Assembly (NCBI RefSeq): GCF_026340095.1
Contig: NZ_JAPEPO010000001.1
Location: 5,046,001-5,110,000 of the forward strand
Source of the DNA: Streptomyces sp. NBC_01446
GTDB taxonomy: Bacteria; Actinomycetota; Actinomycetes; Streptomycetales; Streptomycetaceae
Length of the DNA stretch: 64,000 nt
Reading direction: 5' to 3'
This document shows, in pieces, positions 24,815 to 32,907 of this stretch. Every line of letters starts with the position of its first letter. Within the stretch, counting starts at the first letter, position 1. The position numbers and the translations under genes are program-made. The notes under the pieces were generated by a model. The model saw nothing but the letters and a program-made list of their open reading frames with translations, was not told where the DNA came from and made no database searches.

Positions 24815-25609
24815 ATGTCGACGTTCATGTCTGTCTTCGCCAGCCTGGTCGAGCACATCGCCGACCTGCTCGACCCGCTCTTCCACGCCTCGGCGACCGC
24901 TGCGGCGATCGTCCTGTTCACCGCGTTCGTACGCCTTCTCGTCCACCCTCTGTCCCGGGCCTCGGCACGCGGGCAGCGCCAGCGGGCCAAGCTCCAGCCG
25001 CGCATCGCCGAGCTGCGCAAGAAGCACAAGAAGAGCCCGGAGAAGCTCCAGAAGGCGATCATGGAGCTGCACAAGGAGGAGAAGGTCTCGCCGCTGTCCG
25101 GCTGCCTGCCGAGCCTCTTCCAGCTCCCCGCCTTCTTCCTGCTCTACCACCTGTTCTCGAACGGCAGCATCGGCGGCGAGCCCAACGCCCTGCTCGGCCA
25201 CACCCTCGGCGCCGCGCCGCTGGGCGGGCGCTTCAAGGACGCGCTCGCGGACGGCGGCCTCTTCGGCGCGCAGGGCGTCGTCTATCTCGTCCTGTTCGCG
25301 ATCGTCGCGACGGTGGCGAGCTTCAACTACGCCCGCACGAAGCGTCAGATGGCCGCCCAGCCGATGCTGCCGGCCGCCGCGGACGGGCCGCAGGCGCCGG
25401 GCGCGGGCGCGATGGCCTCGATGACGAAGATCATGCCGCTGATGTCGTTCATGACGGTGTTCACGGTGGGCTTCGTGCCGCTCGCCGCCGCCCTGTACGT
25501 GGTGACGAGCACGACGTGGAGCGCCGTCGAGCGGGCCGTCCTCTACCGCGACATGCCCTCCGCCGCGGCGCTTGCTACTGCCGCGGTGGGGGTCCCCCCT
25601 GCTCTTTAA
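24815..25609 (+). CDS. yidC: YidC/Oxa1-family membrane insertase (short paralogue)
   Basis: 264 residues, shorter than the main actinobacterial YidC and without the long C-terminal tail. Conserved core: TAAAIVLFTAFVRLLVHPLSR, the cytoplasmic coiled loop RAKLQPRIAELRKKHKKSPEKLQKAIMELHKEEKVSPLSGCLPSLFQLPAFFLLYHL (visible 25000-25150), then SFNYARTKRQM and two more membrane helices ending MTVFTVGFVPLAAALYVV. It inserts membrane proteins, alone or with Sec. It follows the DUF6412 gene by 112 bases. Confidence 0.9.
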   Translation: MSTFMSVFASLVEHIADLLDPLFHASATAAAIVLFTAFVRLLVHPLSRASARGQRQRAKLQPRIAELRKKHKKSPEKLQKAIMELHKEEKVSPLSGCLPSLFQLPAFFLLYHLFSNGSIGGEPNALLGHTLGAAPLGGRFKDALADGGLFGAQGVVYLVLFAIVATVASFNYARTKRQMAAQPMLPAAADGPQAPGAGAMASMTKIMPLMSFMTVFTVGFVPLAAALYVVTSTTWSAVERAVLYRDMPSAAALATAAVGVPPAL

Positions 25610-25622
25610 GAGCTTGGGGGAG

Positions 25623-25654
25623 TCCAGTCCGTGAACGAGGTATTGCGGACTGGA
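25623..25654. promoter_or_regulatory. 9-bp inverted repeat before the FAH-family gene
   Basis: TCCAGTCCG (25623-25631) and CGGACTGGA (25646-25654) form a dyad with a 14-base centre, 80 bases upstream of the hydrolase start and just after yidC. It could be an operator for the hydrolase or a terminator for yidC; no T-run follows, which favours an operator. GACCAGTCC recurs at 25675, near the second arm. Confidence 0.45.
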
Positions 25655-25733
25655 CGAGGACCTTGGACGATCGACCAGTCCTCCGATGGCTGCACCCGTC
25701 GCGAGGTCCCTCCTCGATCAAGGAGTCTCAACC

Positions 25734-26591
25734 ATGAAGCTGCTGCGAGTCGGTACCGCCGGGGCGGAGCGTCCGGCCCTGCTCGATGCCGAAGGTGTCC
25801 TGCGTGACCTGGGCGGAGTCGTCCCCGACATCGACGGGGAGCTGCTCGCCGACGACGCGGCGCTGGGGCGTGTACGGGCCGCCGCCGAGTCCGGTGAGCT
25901 GCCCGTGCTCGACGCGGACGGCCTGCGGGTCGGCCCGCCGGTCGCGCGGATCGGCAAGGTCGTGTGCATCGGACTGAACTACCACGACCACGCCGCCGAG
26001 ACCGGCGCCGAGCCGCCGTCGGAGCCCGTCGTCTTCTTCAAGGCGGCGGACACGGTCGTCGGCCCCGACGACACGGTGCTCGTACCGCGCACGTCCGTGA
26101 AGACGGACTGGGAGGTCGAGCTGGCGATCGTCATCGGGCGCACGGCGCGCTACCTGGAGTCGCACGAGGAGGCCCTGGCCCACGTCGCCGGATACGCGGT
26201 GGCGCACGACGTGTCCGAGCGCGAGTTCCAGATCGAGCGCGGCGGCACCTGGGACAAGGGCAAGAACTGCGAGACGTTCAACCCGCTGGGCCCCTGGCTC
26301 GTGACGGCGGACGAGGTCGCGGACCCGCAGGCGCTCGGCCTGAAACTGTGGGTGAACGGCGAGCTGAAGCAGAACGGCTCCACGGCCGATCAGATCTTCC
26401 CGGTCGCCGAGGTGGTCCGGTACGTCAGCCAGTTCATGACCCTGTACCCGGGCGACGTGATCAACACGGGGACGCCGGCGGGTGTGGCGATGGGGCAGCC
26501 CGAGCCGAAGCCGTATCTGCGGGCCGGGGACGTGGTGGAGCTGGAGATCGAGGGTCTGGGGCGCCAGCGCCAGGAACTCAAGGACGCGTAA
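25734..26591 (+). CDS. Fumarylacetoacetate hydrolase-family protein
   Basis: ATG 25734 with AAGGAG; 285 residues. The FAH fold is clear: GKVVCIGLNYHDHAAE, EPVVFFKAADTVVGPDD, TDWEVELAIVIGR with the metal-binding E-x-E, GYAVAHDVSEREFQ, KNCETFNPLGPWLV, FMTLYPGDVINTGTPAGVAMG. Members cleave C-C or C-O bonds of diketo or acylpyruvate compounds with Mg2+ in sugar or aromatic breakdown (for instance 2,4-diketo-3-deoxy-fuconate hydrolase). The substrate cannot be read from sequence. Stand-alone gene. Confidence 0.88.
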   Translation: MKLLRVGTAGAERPALLDAEGVLRDLGGVVPDIDGELLADDAALGRVRAAAESGELPVLDADGLRVGPPVARIGKVVCIGLNYHDHAAETGAEPPSEPVVFFKAADTVVGPDDTVLVPRTSVKTDWEVELAIVIGRTARYLESHEEALAHVAGYAVAHDVSEREFQIERGGTWDKGKNCETFNPLGPWLVTADEVADPQALGLKLWVNGELKQNGSTADQIFPVAEVVRYVSQFMTLYPGDVINTGTPAGVAMGQPEPKPYLRAGDVVELEIEGLGRQRQELKDA

Positions 26592-26610
26592 GCGCTCCGC
26601 TGGGTCAGGT

Positions 26611-26698
26611 GGGGAACTGCGGGAGTCGTTGGCCGGTCTGTCGGCTGCCGGTCCGTTGTGGCTGGTCGCGCAGTTCCCCGCGCCCCTTTCGGGGGCGC
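26611..26698. terminator. Streptomyces intergenic repeat acting as terminator
   Basis: GGGGAACTGCG (26611-26621) pairs with CGCAGTTCCCC (26669-26679), and a second hairpin GCGCCCC-TTTC-GGGGGCGC follows at about 26680-26698. This 'gcgcagttccccgcgcccc' motif is a very common interspersed element in Streptomyces genomes (known from experience). It sits between the converging hydrolase and UPF0303 genes, so it probably ends both transcripts. Confidence 0.7.
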
Positions 26699-26702
26699 CC
26701 CT

Positions 26703-27167
26703 CTAGCCTGCGACGAAGAGGTCCAGGGCCTTGACCACCAGTGCGTGGTCCTCCAGCTGGGGGAGGCCGGAGACCACCACCGCTCCGATGACTCCCGCGC
26801 CCTCGACGGCCAGCGGGAACGCACCGCCGTGCGCCGCGTACGTGTCCGGGTCGAGCCTGGACGAGTCCTCGAACGTCGTGCCCTTCGCCCGGAAACGGGT
26901 TCCGACCAGCAGCGACGAGCAGGCGTAACGCTCCACGACGCGGCGCTTGCGGGCGATCCAGGCGTCGTTGTCCGGGGTCGAGCCGGGGAGCGCCGCGTGG
27001 AAGAGCTGCTGGCCGCCGCGCGTGATGTCGATCGCCACCGGCGCCTTGCGCTCCCTGGCCAGCTCGACGAGCAGCGAGCCCAGCTCCCAGGCGTCCTCGT
27101 AACCGAACTTCGGCAGGACCAGGCGGCGCTCCTGCTCCTCGATCTCCTCGGCCGTCGGCGCGCTCAC
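26703..27167 (-). CDS. Heme-degrading/GlcG-HbpS (UPF0303)-like protein
   Basis: GTG 27167 overlaps the TGA of the upstream oxidoreductase gene as GTGA; 154 residues. PVAIDITRGGQQLFHAALPGSTPDNDAWIARKRRVVERY, then HGGAFPLAVEGAGVIGAVVVSGLPQLEDHALVVKAL is the pattern of the UPF0303/HbpS-like fold, proteins that bind heme, corrinoids or small ligands. The coupling to a Gfo/Idh/MocA oxidoreductase suggests a role in sugar or polyol metabolism rather than heme, but this is inference. Confidence 0.75.
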   Translation of the reverse strand: MSAPTAEEIEEQERRLVLPKFGYEDAWELGSLLVELARERKAPVAIDITRGGQQLFHAALPGSTPDNDAWIARKRRVVERYACSSLLVGTRFRAKGTTFEDSSRLDPDTYAAHGGAFPLAVEGAGVIGAVVVSGLPQLEDHALVVKALDLFVAG

Positions 27168-28282
27168 AGGGCCACCGTCACACCGTCGCGGGCCGAGCGG
27201 CGGGCCGCCTCCAGGACGTCGAGCGCGGCCGCGGCCTGCTCGGCGGTGACCGGGTTCTCGCCGGTGCCGCGCAGGGCGGCGGCGACGGCCGCGTAGTACG
27301 CGGGGTAGGCGCCGGGGAGCGTCTCGACGGGGCGTCCGCCGCCGGTCAGCGGGGACTCGCCGGAACCGATCCGGCCCCACATCGACTCGGGCTCCACACC
27401 CCAGGGCTCGCCGGCCGCCGGGATCGTGCCCTCGCGCAGCACCGCCTCCTGCGGGTCGAGGCCGTACTTCACATAGCCCGCCTGCGAGCCGAGAACGCGG
27501 AAGCGCGGGCCGAGCTGGGCCGCGGTCGCCGAGACGTACAGGTGGGAGCGGACGCCGTTCGCGTGCGTGATCGCGATGAACGTGTCGTCGTCGGCCGCCG
27601 CGCCCGCACGCCGCACGTCGGACTCCGCGTAGACCGAGACGGCGGGGCCGAACAGGACGAGGGCCTGGTCGACGACGTGGCTGCCGAGATCGTAGAGGAG
27701 ACCTCCGATCTCTTCCGGGTCGCCGGACTCGCGCCAGCCGCCCTTGGGCTGCGGCCGCCAGCGCTCGAAGCGTGACTCGAAGCGCCATACATCGCCGAGG
27801 CTGCCGAGCTCGCCCCCCGCGATCAGGCTCTGCAGCGTGAGGAAGTCGTTGTCCCAGCGGCGGTTCTGGAAGACCGAGAGCAGCAGGCCGCGCTCCTCGG
27901 CAAGCGCCGCCAGCTCGCGCGCCTCGGCCGCGGTGCCGGCGATCGGCTTGTCGACGACGACCGGGAGGCCCGCCTTGAGGGCGGCCGTCGCGATCGGTAC
28001 GTGCGTCTTGTTCGGGGAGGCGATGACGATCAGGTCGAGCTCGTCGGCCCGCGCCCACAGCTCGTCGGGGGTGGCCGCGCAGCGGATGCCGTCGCCGAAG
28101 GAGGCGCGGGCCTGCGCCTGGCGCTCCGGGTTCGAGGTGACGACCGTGTCGAGCACGAGGCCGTCGGTCGCGGCGATCAGCGGGGCGTGGAAGACGGAGC
28201 CCGCCAGGCCGTAGCCGACGAGACCGACGCGGAGGGGGGAGCCGGTGGTCCCAGCCGTACCTGATGTCATGCCTTCAGTCAT
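27164..28282 (-). CDS. Gfo/Idh/MocA-family oxidoreductase
   Basis: ATG 28282 (MTEGMTSG); 372 residues. Rossmann motif RVGLVGYGLAGSVFHAPLI, then DLIVIASPNKTHVPIATAALKAGLPVVVDKPIA with the EKP-like VDKP, and GGLLYDLGSHVVDQAL with the catalytic His, all as in NAD(P)-dependent sugar or inositol dehydrogenases. Divergent from the ROK regulator with a 55-base shared promoter region carrying a dyad at 28290-28312, so it is probably controlled by that regulator. Operon partner: the UPF0303-like gene downstream. Confidence 0.9.
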   Translation of the reverse strand: MTEGMTSGTAGTTGSPLRVGLVGYGLAGSVFHAPLIAATDGLVLDTVVTSNPERQAQARASFGDGIRCAATPDELWARADELDLIVIASPNKTHVPIATAALKAGLPVVVDKPIAGTAAEARELAALAEERGLLLSVFQNRRWDNDFLTLQSLIAGGELGSLGDVWRFESRFERWRPQPKGGWRESGDPEEIGGLLYDLGSHVVDQALVLFGPAVSVYAESDVRRAGAAADDDTFIAITHANGVRSHLYVSATAAQLGPRFRVLGSQAGYVKYGLDPQEAVLREGTIPAAGEPWGVEPESMWGRIGSGESPLTGGGRPVETLPGAYPAYYAAVAAALRGTGENPVTAEQAAAALDVLEAARRSARDGVTVAL

Positions 28283-28289
28283 GCATCCA

Positions 28290-28312
28290 CTTAAGCAACG
28301 GTGTTGCCAAAG
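28290..28312. promoter_or_regulatory. Imperfect palindrome, likely ROK-repressor operator
   Basis: CTTAAGCAAC (28290-28299), a GGT centre, and GTTGCCAAAG (28303-28312) form a 23-bp dyad with 8 of 10 paired positions matching and a perfect GCAAC/GTTGC core. It lies between the divergent oxidoreductase and ROK starts. ROK repressors bind such dyads and release on sugar binding; the assignment is by position. Confidence 0.55.
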
Positions 28313-28337
28313 TGCAAGCGGAGGGGACAATGGGGGA

Positions 28338-29597
28338 GTGAACAGGGCTTACTCCGGGGTCAATCTGGCGGTGCTGCGAGGCCATAACGCCGCACTCGTA
28401 CTCGATCTGCTGCGTACGGCGGGTGACGGGGGCATCAGCAGGCTCGAACTGGCCGAGCGCACCGGGCTCACCCCGCAGGGCGTCAGCAAGATCACGGCGC
28501 GGCTCAGGGAGCAGGGCCTGGTCACGGACACCGGCCGGCGCGCCTCGACGGGCGGCAAGCCGCGCACCGTCCTGCGCCTCGTGCCGGACGCGGGGTACGC
28601 GGTCGGGCTGCACCTGGACCGCGACGAACTGACGGCGGTCCTGGTCGACCTCGCGGGCACGGTCGTCGCCGAACGCCGCTCCCCGCTGGCCTTCGGCGCG
28701 GGCGGCGACGCGGTGGTGGAGACGGCGGCGAGCGAGGTGGAGGCCCTGCTCGCCGGAGCGGGAGCGGATGCGGGAGCAGAAGGGGGAGCAGAAGAGGGAG
28801 GGGGAGCAGGAGCGGGAGGGGGAGCGGGTGGCGGGGACGCGGATGCCGGAGACCCGGGCCACCTCGACGCGCAGGACCCCGTACACCCGGAACCCCCCAC
28901 CCCCCGCGTCCTGGGCGTGGGCGTCGCCCTTCCCGGTCCCCTCGACCACTCCTCCGGGGTGCTGCACCGCGTCACCGGGTTCCCCGAGTGGGACGGGTTC
29001 CCGCTGCGGGACGCGCTCGCGGCGCGGCTCGGGCTCCCCGTGGTCGTGGACAAGGACACCAACGCGGCCGCGCTCGGCCTCACACTCGCCGGGTGCGGCG
29101 ACTCGTTCGCGTACCTCCACCTCGGTACGGGACTCGGCGCCGGACTCGTCCTGGGCGGCGCGCCCTATCGCGGGCCGCGCACGGGAGCGGGCGAATTCGG
29201 CCACCAGGTGATCCAGCTGGACGGCCCGCCCTGCGGCTGCGGCAACCGTGGCTGCATCGAGGCGCTGTGCCTCGCGGCGGTCGCCGCCGGTTCCTTCGAC
29301 GAGGCGGCGCGCGTGCTCGGCGAGGGCGCGGCCAACATGGTCGGTCTCCTCGACATCGACCTCGTCCTGCTCGGCGGGCGCACGGTCGCGGCCGCCGAGG
29401 AGCGCTTCGTCGAAGGGGTGCGGGCGGTCCTCGGAGAACGGGCGCGGCGCGGCGGCACGGCGGAGGTCCCGGTCCTGAGCGCGCCAGGGGCGGAGCGTGC
29501 GGTGGTCGAGGGCGCAGCCCAGCTGGTCCTCGCACCCCTGTTCGGCCGGGCGCACGGTCACTTCCCGGCCAACCGGAATGACGGAAATCTGAGCTGA
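28338..29597 (+). CDS. ROK-family transcriptional regulator
   Basis: GTG 28338 (VNRAYSGVNLAVLRGHN); 419 residues. N-terminal winged helix (AALVLDLLRTAGDGGISRLELAERTGLTPQGVSKITARL), then the ROK sugar-kinase fold: GYAVGLHLDRDELTAVLVDL, VLGVGVALPGPLD, PVVVDKDTNAAALG, YLHLGTGLGAGLVLGG, and the zinc motif CGCGNRGCIEALC. A Gly/Ala/Glu-rich insert at ~140-170, coded by short DNA repeats, splits the kinase fold. Probably represses the divergent MocA-type operon in response to a sugar. Confidence 0.88.
   Translation: MNRAYSGVNLAVLRGHNAALVLDLLRTAGDGGISRLELAERTGLTPQGVSKITARLREQGLVTDTGRRASTGGKPRTVLRLVPDAGYAVGLHLDRDELTAVLVDLAGTVVAERRSPLAFGAGGDAVVETAASEVEALLAGAGADAGAEGGAEEGGGAGAGGGAGGGDADAGDPGHLDAQDPVHPEPPTPRVLGVGVALPGPLDHSSGVLHRVTGFPEWDGFPLRDALAARLGLPVVVDKDTNAAALGLTLAGCGDSFAYLHLGTGLGAGLVLGGAPYRGPRTGAGEFGHQVIQLDGPPCGCGNRGCIEALCLAAVAAGSFDEAARVLGEGAANMVGLLDIDLVLLGGRTVAAAEERFVEGVRAVLGERARRGGTAEVPVLSAPGAERAVVEGAAQLVLAPLFGRAHGHFPANRNDGNLS
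28755..28839 (+). repeat. GGAGCG/GGAGCA-type short repeats inside the ROK gene
   Basis: About 85 bases of degenerate 6-base units (GGAGCG, GGAGCA, GGGGGAG, GAGGGAG) coding the Gly/Ala/Glu linker. Multiples of six keep the frame open when copy number changes, so protein length could vary between strains by slippage. Confidence 0.8.
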
Positions 29598-29720
29598 TCG
29601 AGCGGAATCGCTCGTGCATCGGGCCGTACGGGGCTCTGCTCGGCCGGTACGGGGCGCGGCGCGCGTGACATGGTCGCGGCGGCTGTACCCTTCCCGACCC
29701 GCGATCAGCAAAGGCTCCCC

Positions 29721-30815
29721 ATGCGACCGCGTATCCCGCTCGCCGTCACTGCCGTGGCCCTGACCTCCGTGGTGACCGGCAGCCCCGCCCAAGCGGCCGA
29801 CCCGGTCGGGTCCGGGTCCGACCCGCGCGAGCCCACCTGCGCCACCCAGCACCCCGCCGACTTCCCGATCAGCACCCGGATCCACGGGGGCCCCACGACC
29901 TACCACCCCGGCGGCGGCTTCCGGACCTGGTCCCTCGACCTGACGAACAAGACCGACGCCGAGTGCGCCGACATCCACCCCGTCCTCGTACTCATCGACA
30001 AGAAGCGGACGCTGGAGACCCGGCAGATCCAGCTGGAGTTCTCCGACGGAAGGCGCCACCACCCCGTCCGCTTCGAACGCACCGACCGGGACGAGAACAT
30101 CGGCGTCTTCGACGACGGCTTCCCCGGCTTCCGGGTGGGCCCGGGCAAGACCGTCACCGTCCGGGCCCGGCTCACCTTCACCTCCGACGCCCGGCCGAAC
30201 AGCGTCGTCGCCAACGCGGCCGTCGTGCAGCGCCGTGGCGACGACGGCGACTGGGTGGGGCAGTCGGGCGACTACCGGTTCACGCTGACCGACGAGGAGA
30301 AGGACGGGGGCGTCGAGCAGTCCGGACGGCCCCCTGGCGAGCAGTCCGGGCGGCCCCCCGGCAAGCAGCGCGACGAACCCGGCGCAGGGGACGACGGCCT
30401 GCTGGAGCCGGGCCGCGACAGCGGCACCGCGAACCGCCGGCCCACCGACGGGCCCGGCCCCACCACCACCGCCCCCAGCCCCACCACTACCGCCCCCGAT
30501 CCCACCCCCGCCCGTACCCCCGCTGCCACTGCCACTGCCACTGCCAGTACAGGCACCGGCACCGGCGCGGACACAGGTACAGACACAGGTACAGACACAG
30601 GTACAGGCGCCGGCACCGACTCAGGCACCGGCACCGGCACCGGCACCGAACCAGGCACTGAGGGCGACCGCGGCGATCTCCCCCTCACGCCCAGCGAACT
30701 CGCGCGGACCGGACCGCGCTCCCTGCGCGGACTCGGTCTCACGTCCGGCGCCCTGCTCGTCGGCGGCGCGGCCCTCGTGGCGGGCTCCAGGCGGCTGCGC
30801 ACCGACCGCCGGTGA
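29721..30815 (+). CDS. LAxTG-type cell-wall-anchored surface protein
   Basis: ATG 29721; 364 residues. Signal peptide ending near AQA (~26), a folded domain (~35-200, with FRTWSLDLTNKTDAECADIHPVLVL and two Cys), two EQSGRPPG repeats, a Pro/Thr-rich stalk with TGTG/DTGTDTGT repeats, then LARTG, a hydrophobic helix (LTSGALLVGGAALVAG) and RRLRTDRR. LARTG fits the LAxTG sorting signal cut by class E sortases, one of which is encoded at 23334. Exposed adhesin-like or structural surface protein; ligand unknown. Confidence 0.82.
   Translation: MRPRIPLAVTAVALTSVVTGSPAQAADPVGSGSDPREPTCATQHPADFPISTRIHGGPTTYHPGGGFRTWSLDLTNKTDAECADIHPVLVLIDKKRTLETRQIQLEFSDGRRHHPVRFERTDRDENIGVFDDGFPGFRVGPGKTVTVRARLTFTSDARPNSVVANAAVVQRRGDDGDWVGQSGDYRFTLTDEEKDGGVEQSGRPPGEQSGRPPGKQRDEPGAGDDGLLEPGRDSGTANRRPTDGPGPTTTAPSPTTTAPDPTPARTPAATATATASTGTGTGADTGTDTGTDTGTGAGTDSGTGTGTGTEPGTEGDRGDLPLTPSELARTGPRSLRGLGLTSGALLVGGAALVAGSRRLRTDRR
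30522..30660 (+). repeat. Short tandem repeats coding the Thr-Gly stalk
   Basis: Runs of GCCACT, ACAGGTACAGAC (12-bp unit, about three copies) and GGCACC code the ATATAT and TGTG/DTGT stalk of the surface protein. All units are multiples of three, so length change keeps the frame. Confidence 0.85.
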
Positions 30816-30906
30816 GGGCGGATTCCGGCCACGCCGCCCGCCGCGCGCACCGCACTCCGGGACCGCCCCCGACACCCCGTTAACAAATGTCTGCGAACAT
30901 CCCTGG

Positions 30907-31665
30907 GTGGATTACCCGAACGACCAGGCACCTGGCGCACCCGTACGCGCCGGCATTCCCGAGCACGGCCGCATCCCGAAGTACTACGCGGTCAAGGCCC
31001 ATGTCTCCGCGCTCCTCGACGAGCTGGGCGAGGGCGAGCCGCTGCCCACCGAACGGGACCTGGCCCTGCGCTTCGAGGTGGCGCGCGAGACCGTGCGCCA
31101 GGCGCTGCGCGAATTGCTCCTCGAAGGGCGCCTGCGCCGGCAGGGCAGGGCGACGGTCGTGGCCGGGCCCAAGCTGGAGCAGCCGCTGTCGATGGCCAGT
31201 TACACCGAGGGCGTGCGCCGCCAGGGCCGCCGCCCGGGACGTACGCTCATCGGCCTCGACCGGTTCCCGTGTCCGCCCGCCCTCGCCGGCGAGATCGAGG
31301 TCGAGCGGGGCGAGCCGGTGTGGCACATGGAGCGTGTACTGCTCGCCGACGACGAGCGCGTCGGCCTGGAGAGCACCTATGTCGCCGTGGCGCGGATGCC
31401 ACGCCTCGACGTCGACTTCGACCCGGACTCGTCCTTCTACACGTATGTGCACGAGCGGCTCGGCATCGAGTTCGGGTCCGCCGACGAGCGCATCGAGACC
31501 GTGCTGGCCACCCCGCGCGAGGCCCTCCTGATCGGCACGCCGCCCGCCCTGCCGATGCTTCTCATCCACCGGGTGTCGTCCGACACGAGCGGCCGGCCCA
31601 CGGAAAGGGTGCGGACGCTTTACCGGGGGGACCGGTTCTCGTTCACCACGCGTTTGGGCAACTGA
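30907..31665 (+). CDS. GntR-family regulator with UTRA domain
   Basis: GTG 30907; 252 residues. Winged helix at ~25-90 (KYYAVKAHVSALLDEL, LPTERDLALRFEVARETVRQALRELLLEGRLRRQGR), UTRA ligand domain after ~100 (TLIGLDRFPCPPALAGEIEVERGEPVWHMERVLLADDERVGLES ... LLIHRVSSDTSGRP). The DasR/PhnF/HutC group to which it belongs senses sugars, phosphonates or amino acids. It directly precedes the aminoethylphosphonate-type importer and is most likely its regulator. ATGT-N6-ACAT at 30887-30900 next to its start could be an autoregulatory site. Confidence 0.88.
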   Translation: MDYPNDQAPGAPVRAGIPEHGRIPKYYAVKAHVSALLDELGEGEPLPTERDLALRFEVARETVRQALRELLLEGRLRRQGRATVVAGPKLEQPLSMASYTEGVRRQGRRPGRTLIGLDRFPCPPALAGEIEVERGEPVWHMERVLLADDERVGLESTYVAVARMPRLDVDFDPDSSFYTYVHERLGIEFGSADERIETVLATPREALLIGTPPALPMLLIHRVSSDTSGRPTERVRTLYRGDRFSFTTRLGN

Positions 31666-31712
31666 CCGCCCGGGGGCGGCAGTTGACCCACTTCGGTAAC
31701 GGAAACGTAACG

Positions 31713-31722
31713 GGTCTAGGCC
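31713..31722. promoter_or_regulatory. Candidate GntR (HutC-type) operator before the ABC importer
   Basis: GGTCTAGGCC is a near-palindrome of the GGYCTAGRCC type bound by HutC-subfamily GntR proteins. It lies 130 bases before the ATPase start; a second dyad (GACC-N6-GGTC) begins near 31762, and TTGACC at 31683 may be a -35. Together they look like the control region of the importer operon. Confidence 0.5.
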
Positions 31723-31851
31723 AACCTTGGGTGGCCGTTCACCGTCCCGTTGCCGTCCGGACCTATACGGGTCATCCGCCCCGAGGAGCGTGGCCGCCGT
31801 GAGAGAGAAGACCGACCCCATACCCGCCGTGCGCCCGGGAGCTGAGAGCTG

Positions 31852-32907
31852 ATGGCCAGCGGCATCCGCTTCGACAAGGTCTCCGTCGCCTACGGTGCGA
31901 ACACCGTCCTCCACTCCCTCGACCTGACGGTCGAGCCCGGCGAGGTCATGGCGCTGCTCGGCCCGTCCGGCTCCGGCAAGACGACGGCCCTGCGCGCCGT
32001 CGCCGGATTCGTGCGGCCCGCGTCGGGCCGCGTCCTGATCGGCGACCGCGACGTCACGGACCTGCCGCCCCACCGGCGCGGCATCGGCATGGTCGTCCAG
32101 CAGTACGCCCTGTTCCCGCACCTGCGCGTGGAGGACAACGTCGCCTTCGGTCTGAAGGCGCAGAAGGTCGCGAAGGCCGAGATCCCCGCCCGGGTCACCG
32201 AGGCCCTGGAAATGACCGGTATGGCCTCCTACGCGAAGCGCTACCCGCGCGAGCTGTCCGGCGGACAGCAGCAGCGCGTGGCCATCGCGAGGGCCCTCGC
32301 CATCCGGCCCGGGGTGCTCCTGCTCGACGAGCCGCTCTCCGCGCTCGACGCGCAGCTGCGCTCCGGCATGCTGGCCGAACTGGCCCGCCTGCACCGCGAA
32401 CTGCCCGACGTGTCGATCCTCTACGTCACCCACGACCAGGTCGAGGCACTCACCCTCGCCGACCGGATCGCGGTCATGGACAAGGCGCGGCTCCAGGACT
32501 GCGGGACCCCGCAGGAGCTGTACCGCAGGCCCCGCACCGAGTTCACCGCCTCCTTCGTGGGCAACGCCAACCTCCTTCCCGTACAAGTGGGTTCGGGGTC
32601 GGTGTCCTTCGCCGGCGCCCAGCTGAAGGTGCCCACGGGCGACGTCGCCTCCGGGGTGTCCGCCACGCTGTGCGTGCGCCCGCACCTCGTCGGACTCGGC
32701 GACGGGCCCAACGCCCTCACCGGCTCCGTGTCCGAGGTCCAGTGGCGCGGCTCCACCCACCGCCTGTACGTCGACGTGGACGGGCACCGGCTCAAGGCCG
32801 ACCTGCGCGAACTGCGCACCCCGCCCGCGCTCGGCGACGAGGTCACCGTGCACTTCGCACCCGAGGACGCGGTGCTGCTGTCGGCCGGGGTGAGCAAGGA
32901 TGGCTAG
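31852..32907 (+). CDS. ABC importer ATPase (2-aminoethylphosphonate/iron type)
   Basis: 351 residues. Walker A GPSGSGKT (~39-46), Q-loop VVQQYALFPHLRVEDNVAFGL, signature LSGGQQQRVAIARAL, Walker B VLLLDEPLSALD, His switch YVTHDQVEALTLADRI, and a C-terminal TOBE domain (~240-351). This belongs to the PotA/FbpC/PhnT group. It energises the two permeases that follow; its 3' end overlaps the first permease gene by 8 bases. Substrate from context: 2-aminoethylphosphonate is my best reading, with ferric iron or polyamine as alternatives. Confidence 0.9.
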   Translation: MASGIRFDKVSVAYGANTVLHSLDLTVEPGEVMALLGPSGSGKTTALRAVAGFVRPASGRVLIGDRDVTDLPPHRRGIGMVVQQYALFPHLRVEDNVAFGLKAQKVAKAEIPARVTEALEMTGMASYAKRYPRELSGGQQQRVAIARALAIRPGVLLLDEPLSALDAQLRSGMLAELARLHRELPDVSILYVTHDQVEALTLADRIAVMDKARLQDCGTPQELYRRPRTEFTASFVGNANLLPVQVGSGSVSFAGAQLKVPTGDVASGVSATLCVRPHLVGLGDGPNALTGSVSEVQWRGSTHRLYVDVDGHRLKADLRELRTPPALGDEVTVHFAPEDAVLLSAGVSKDG

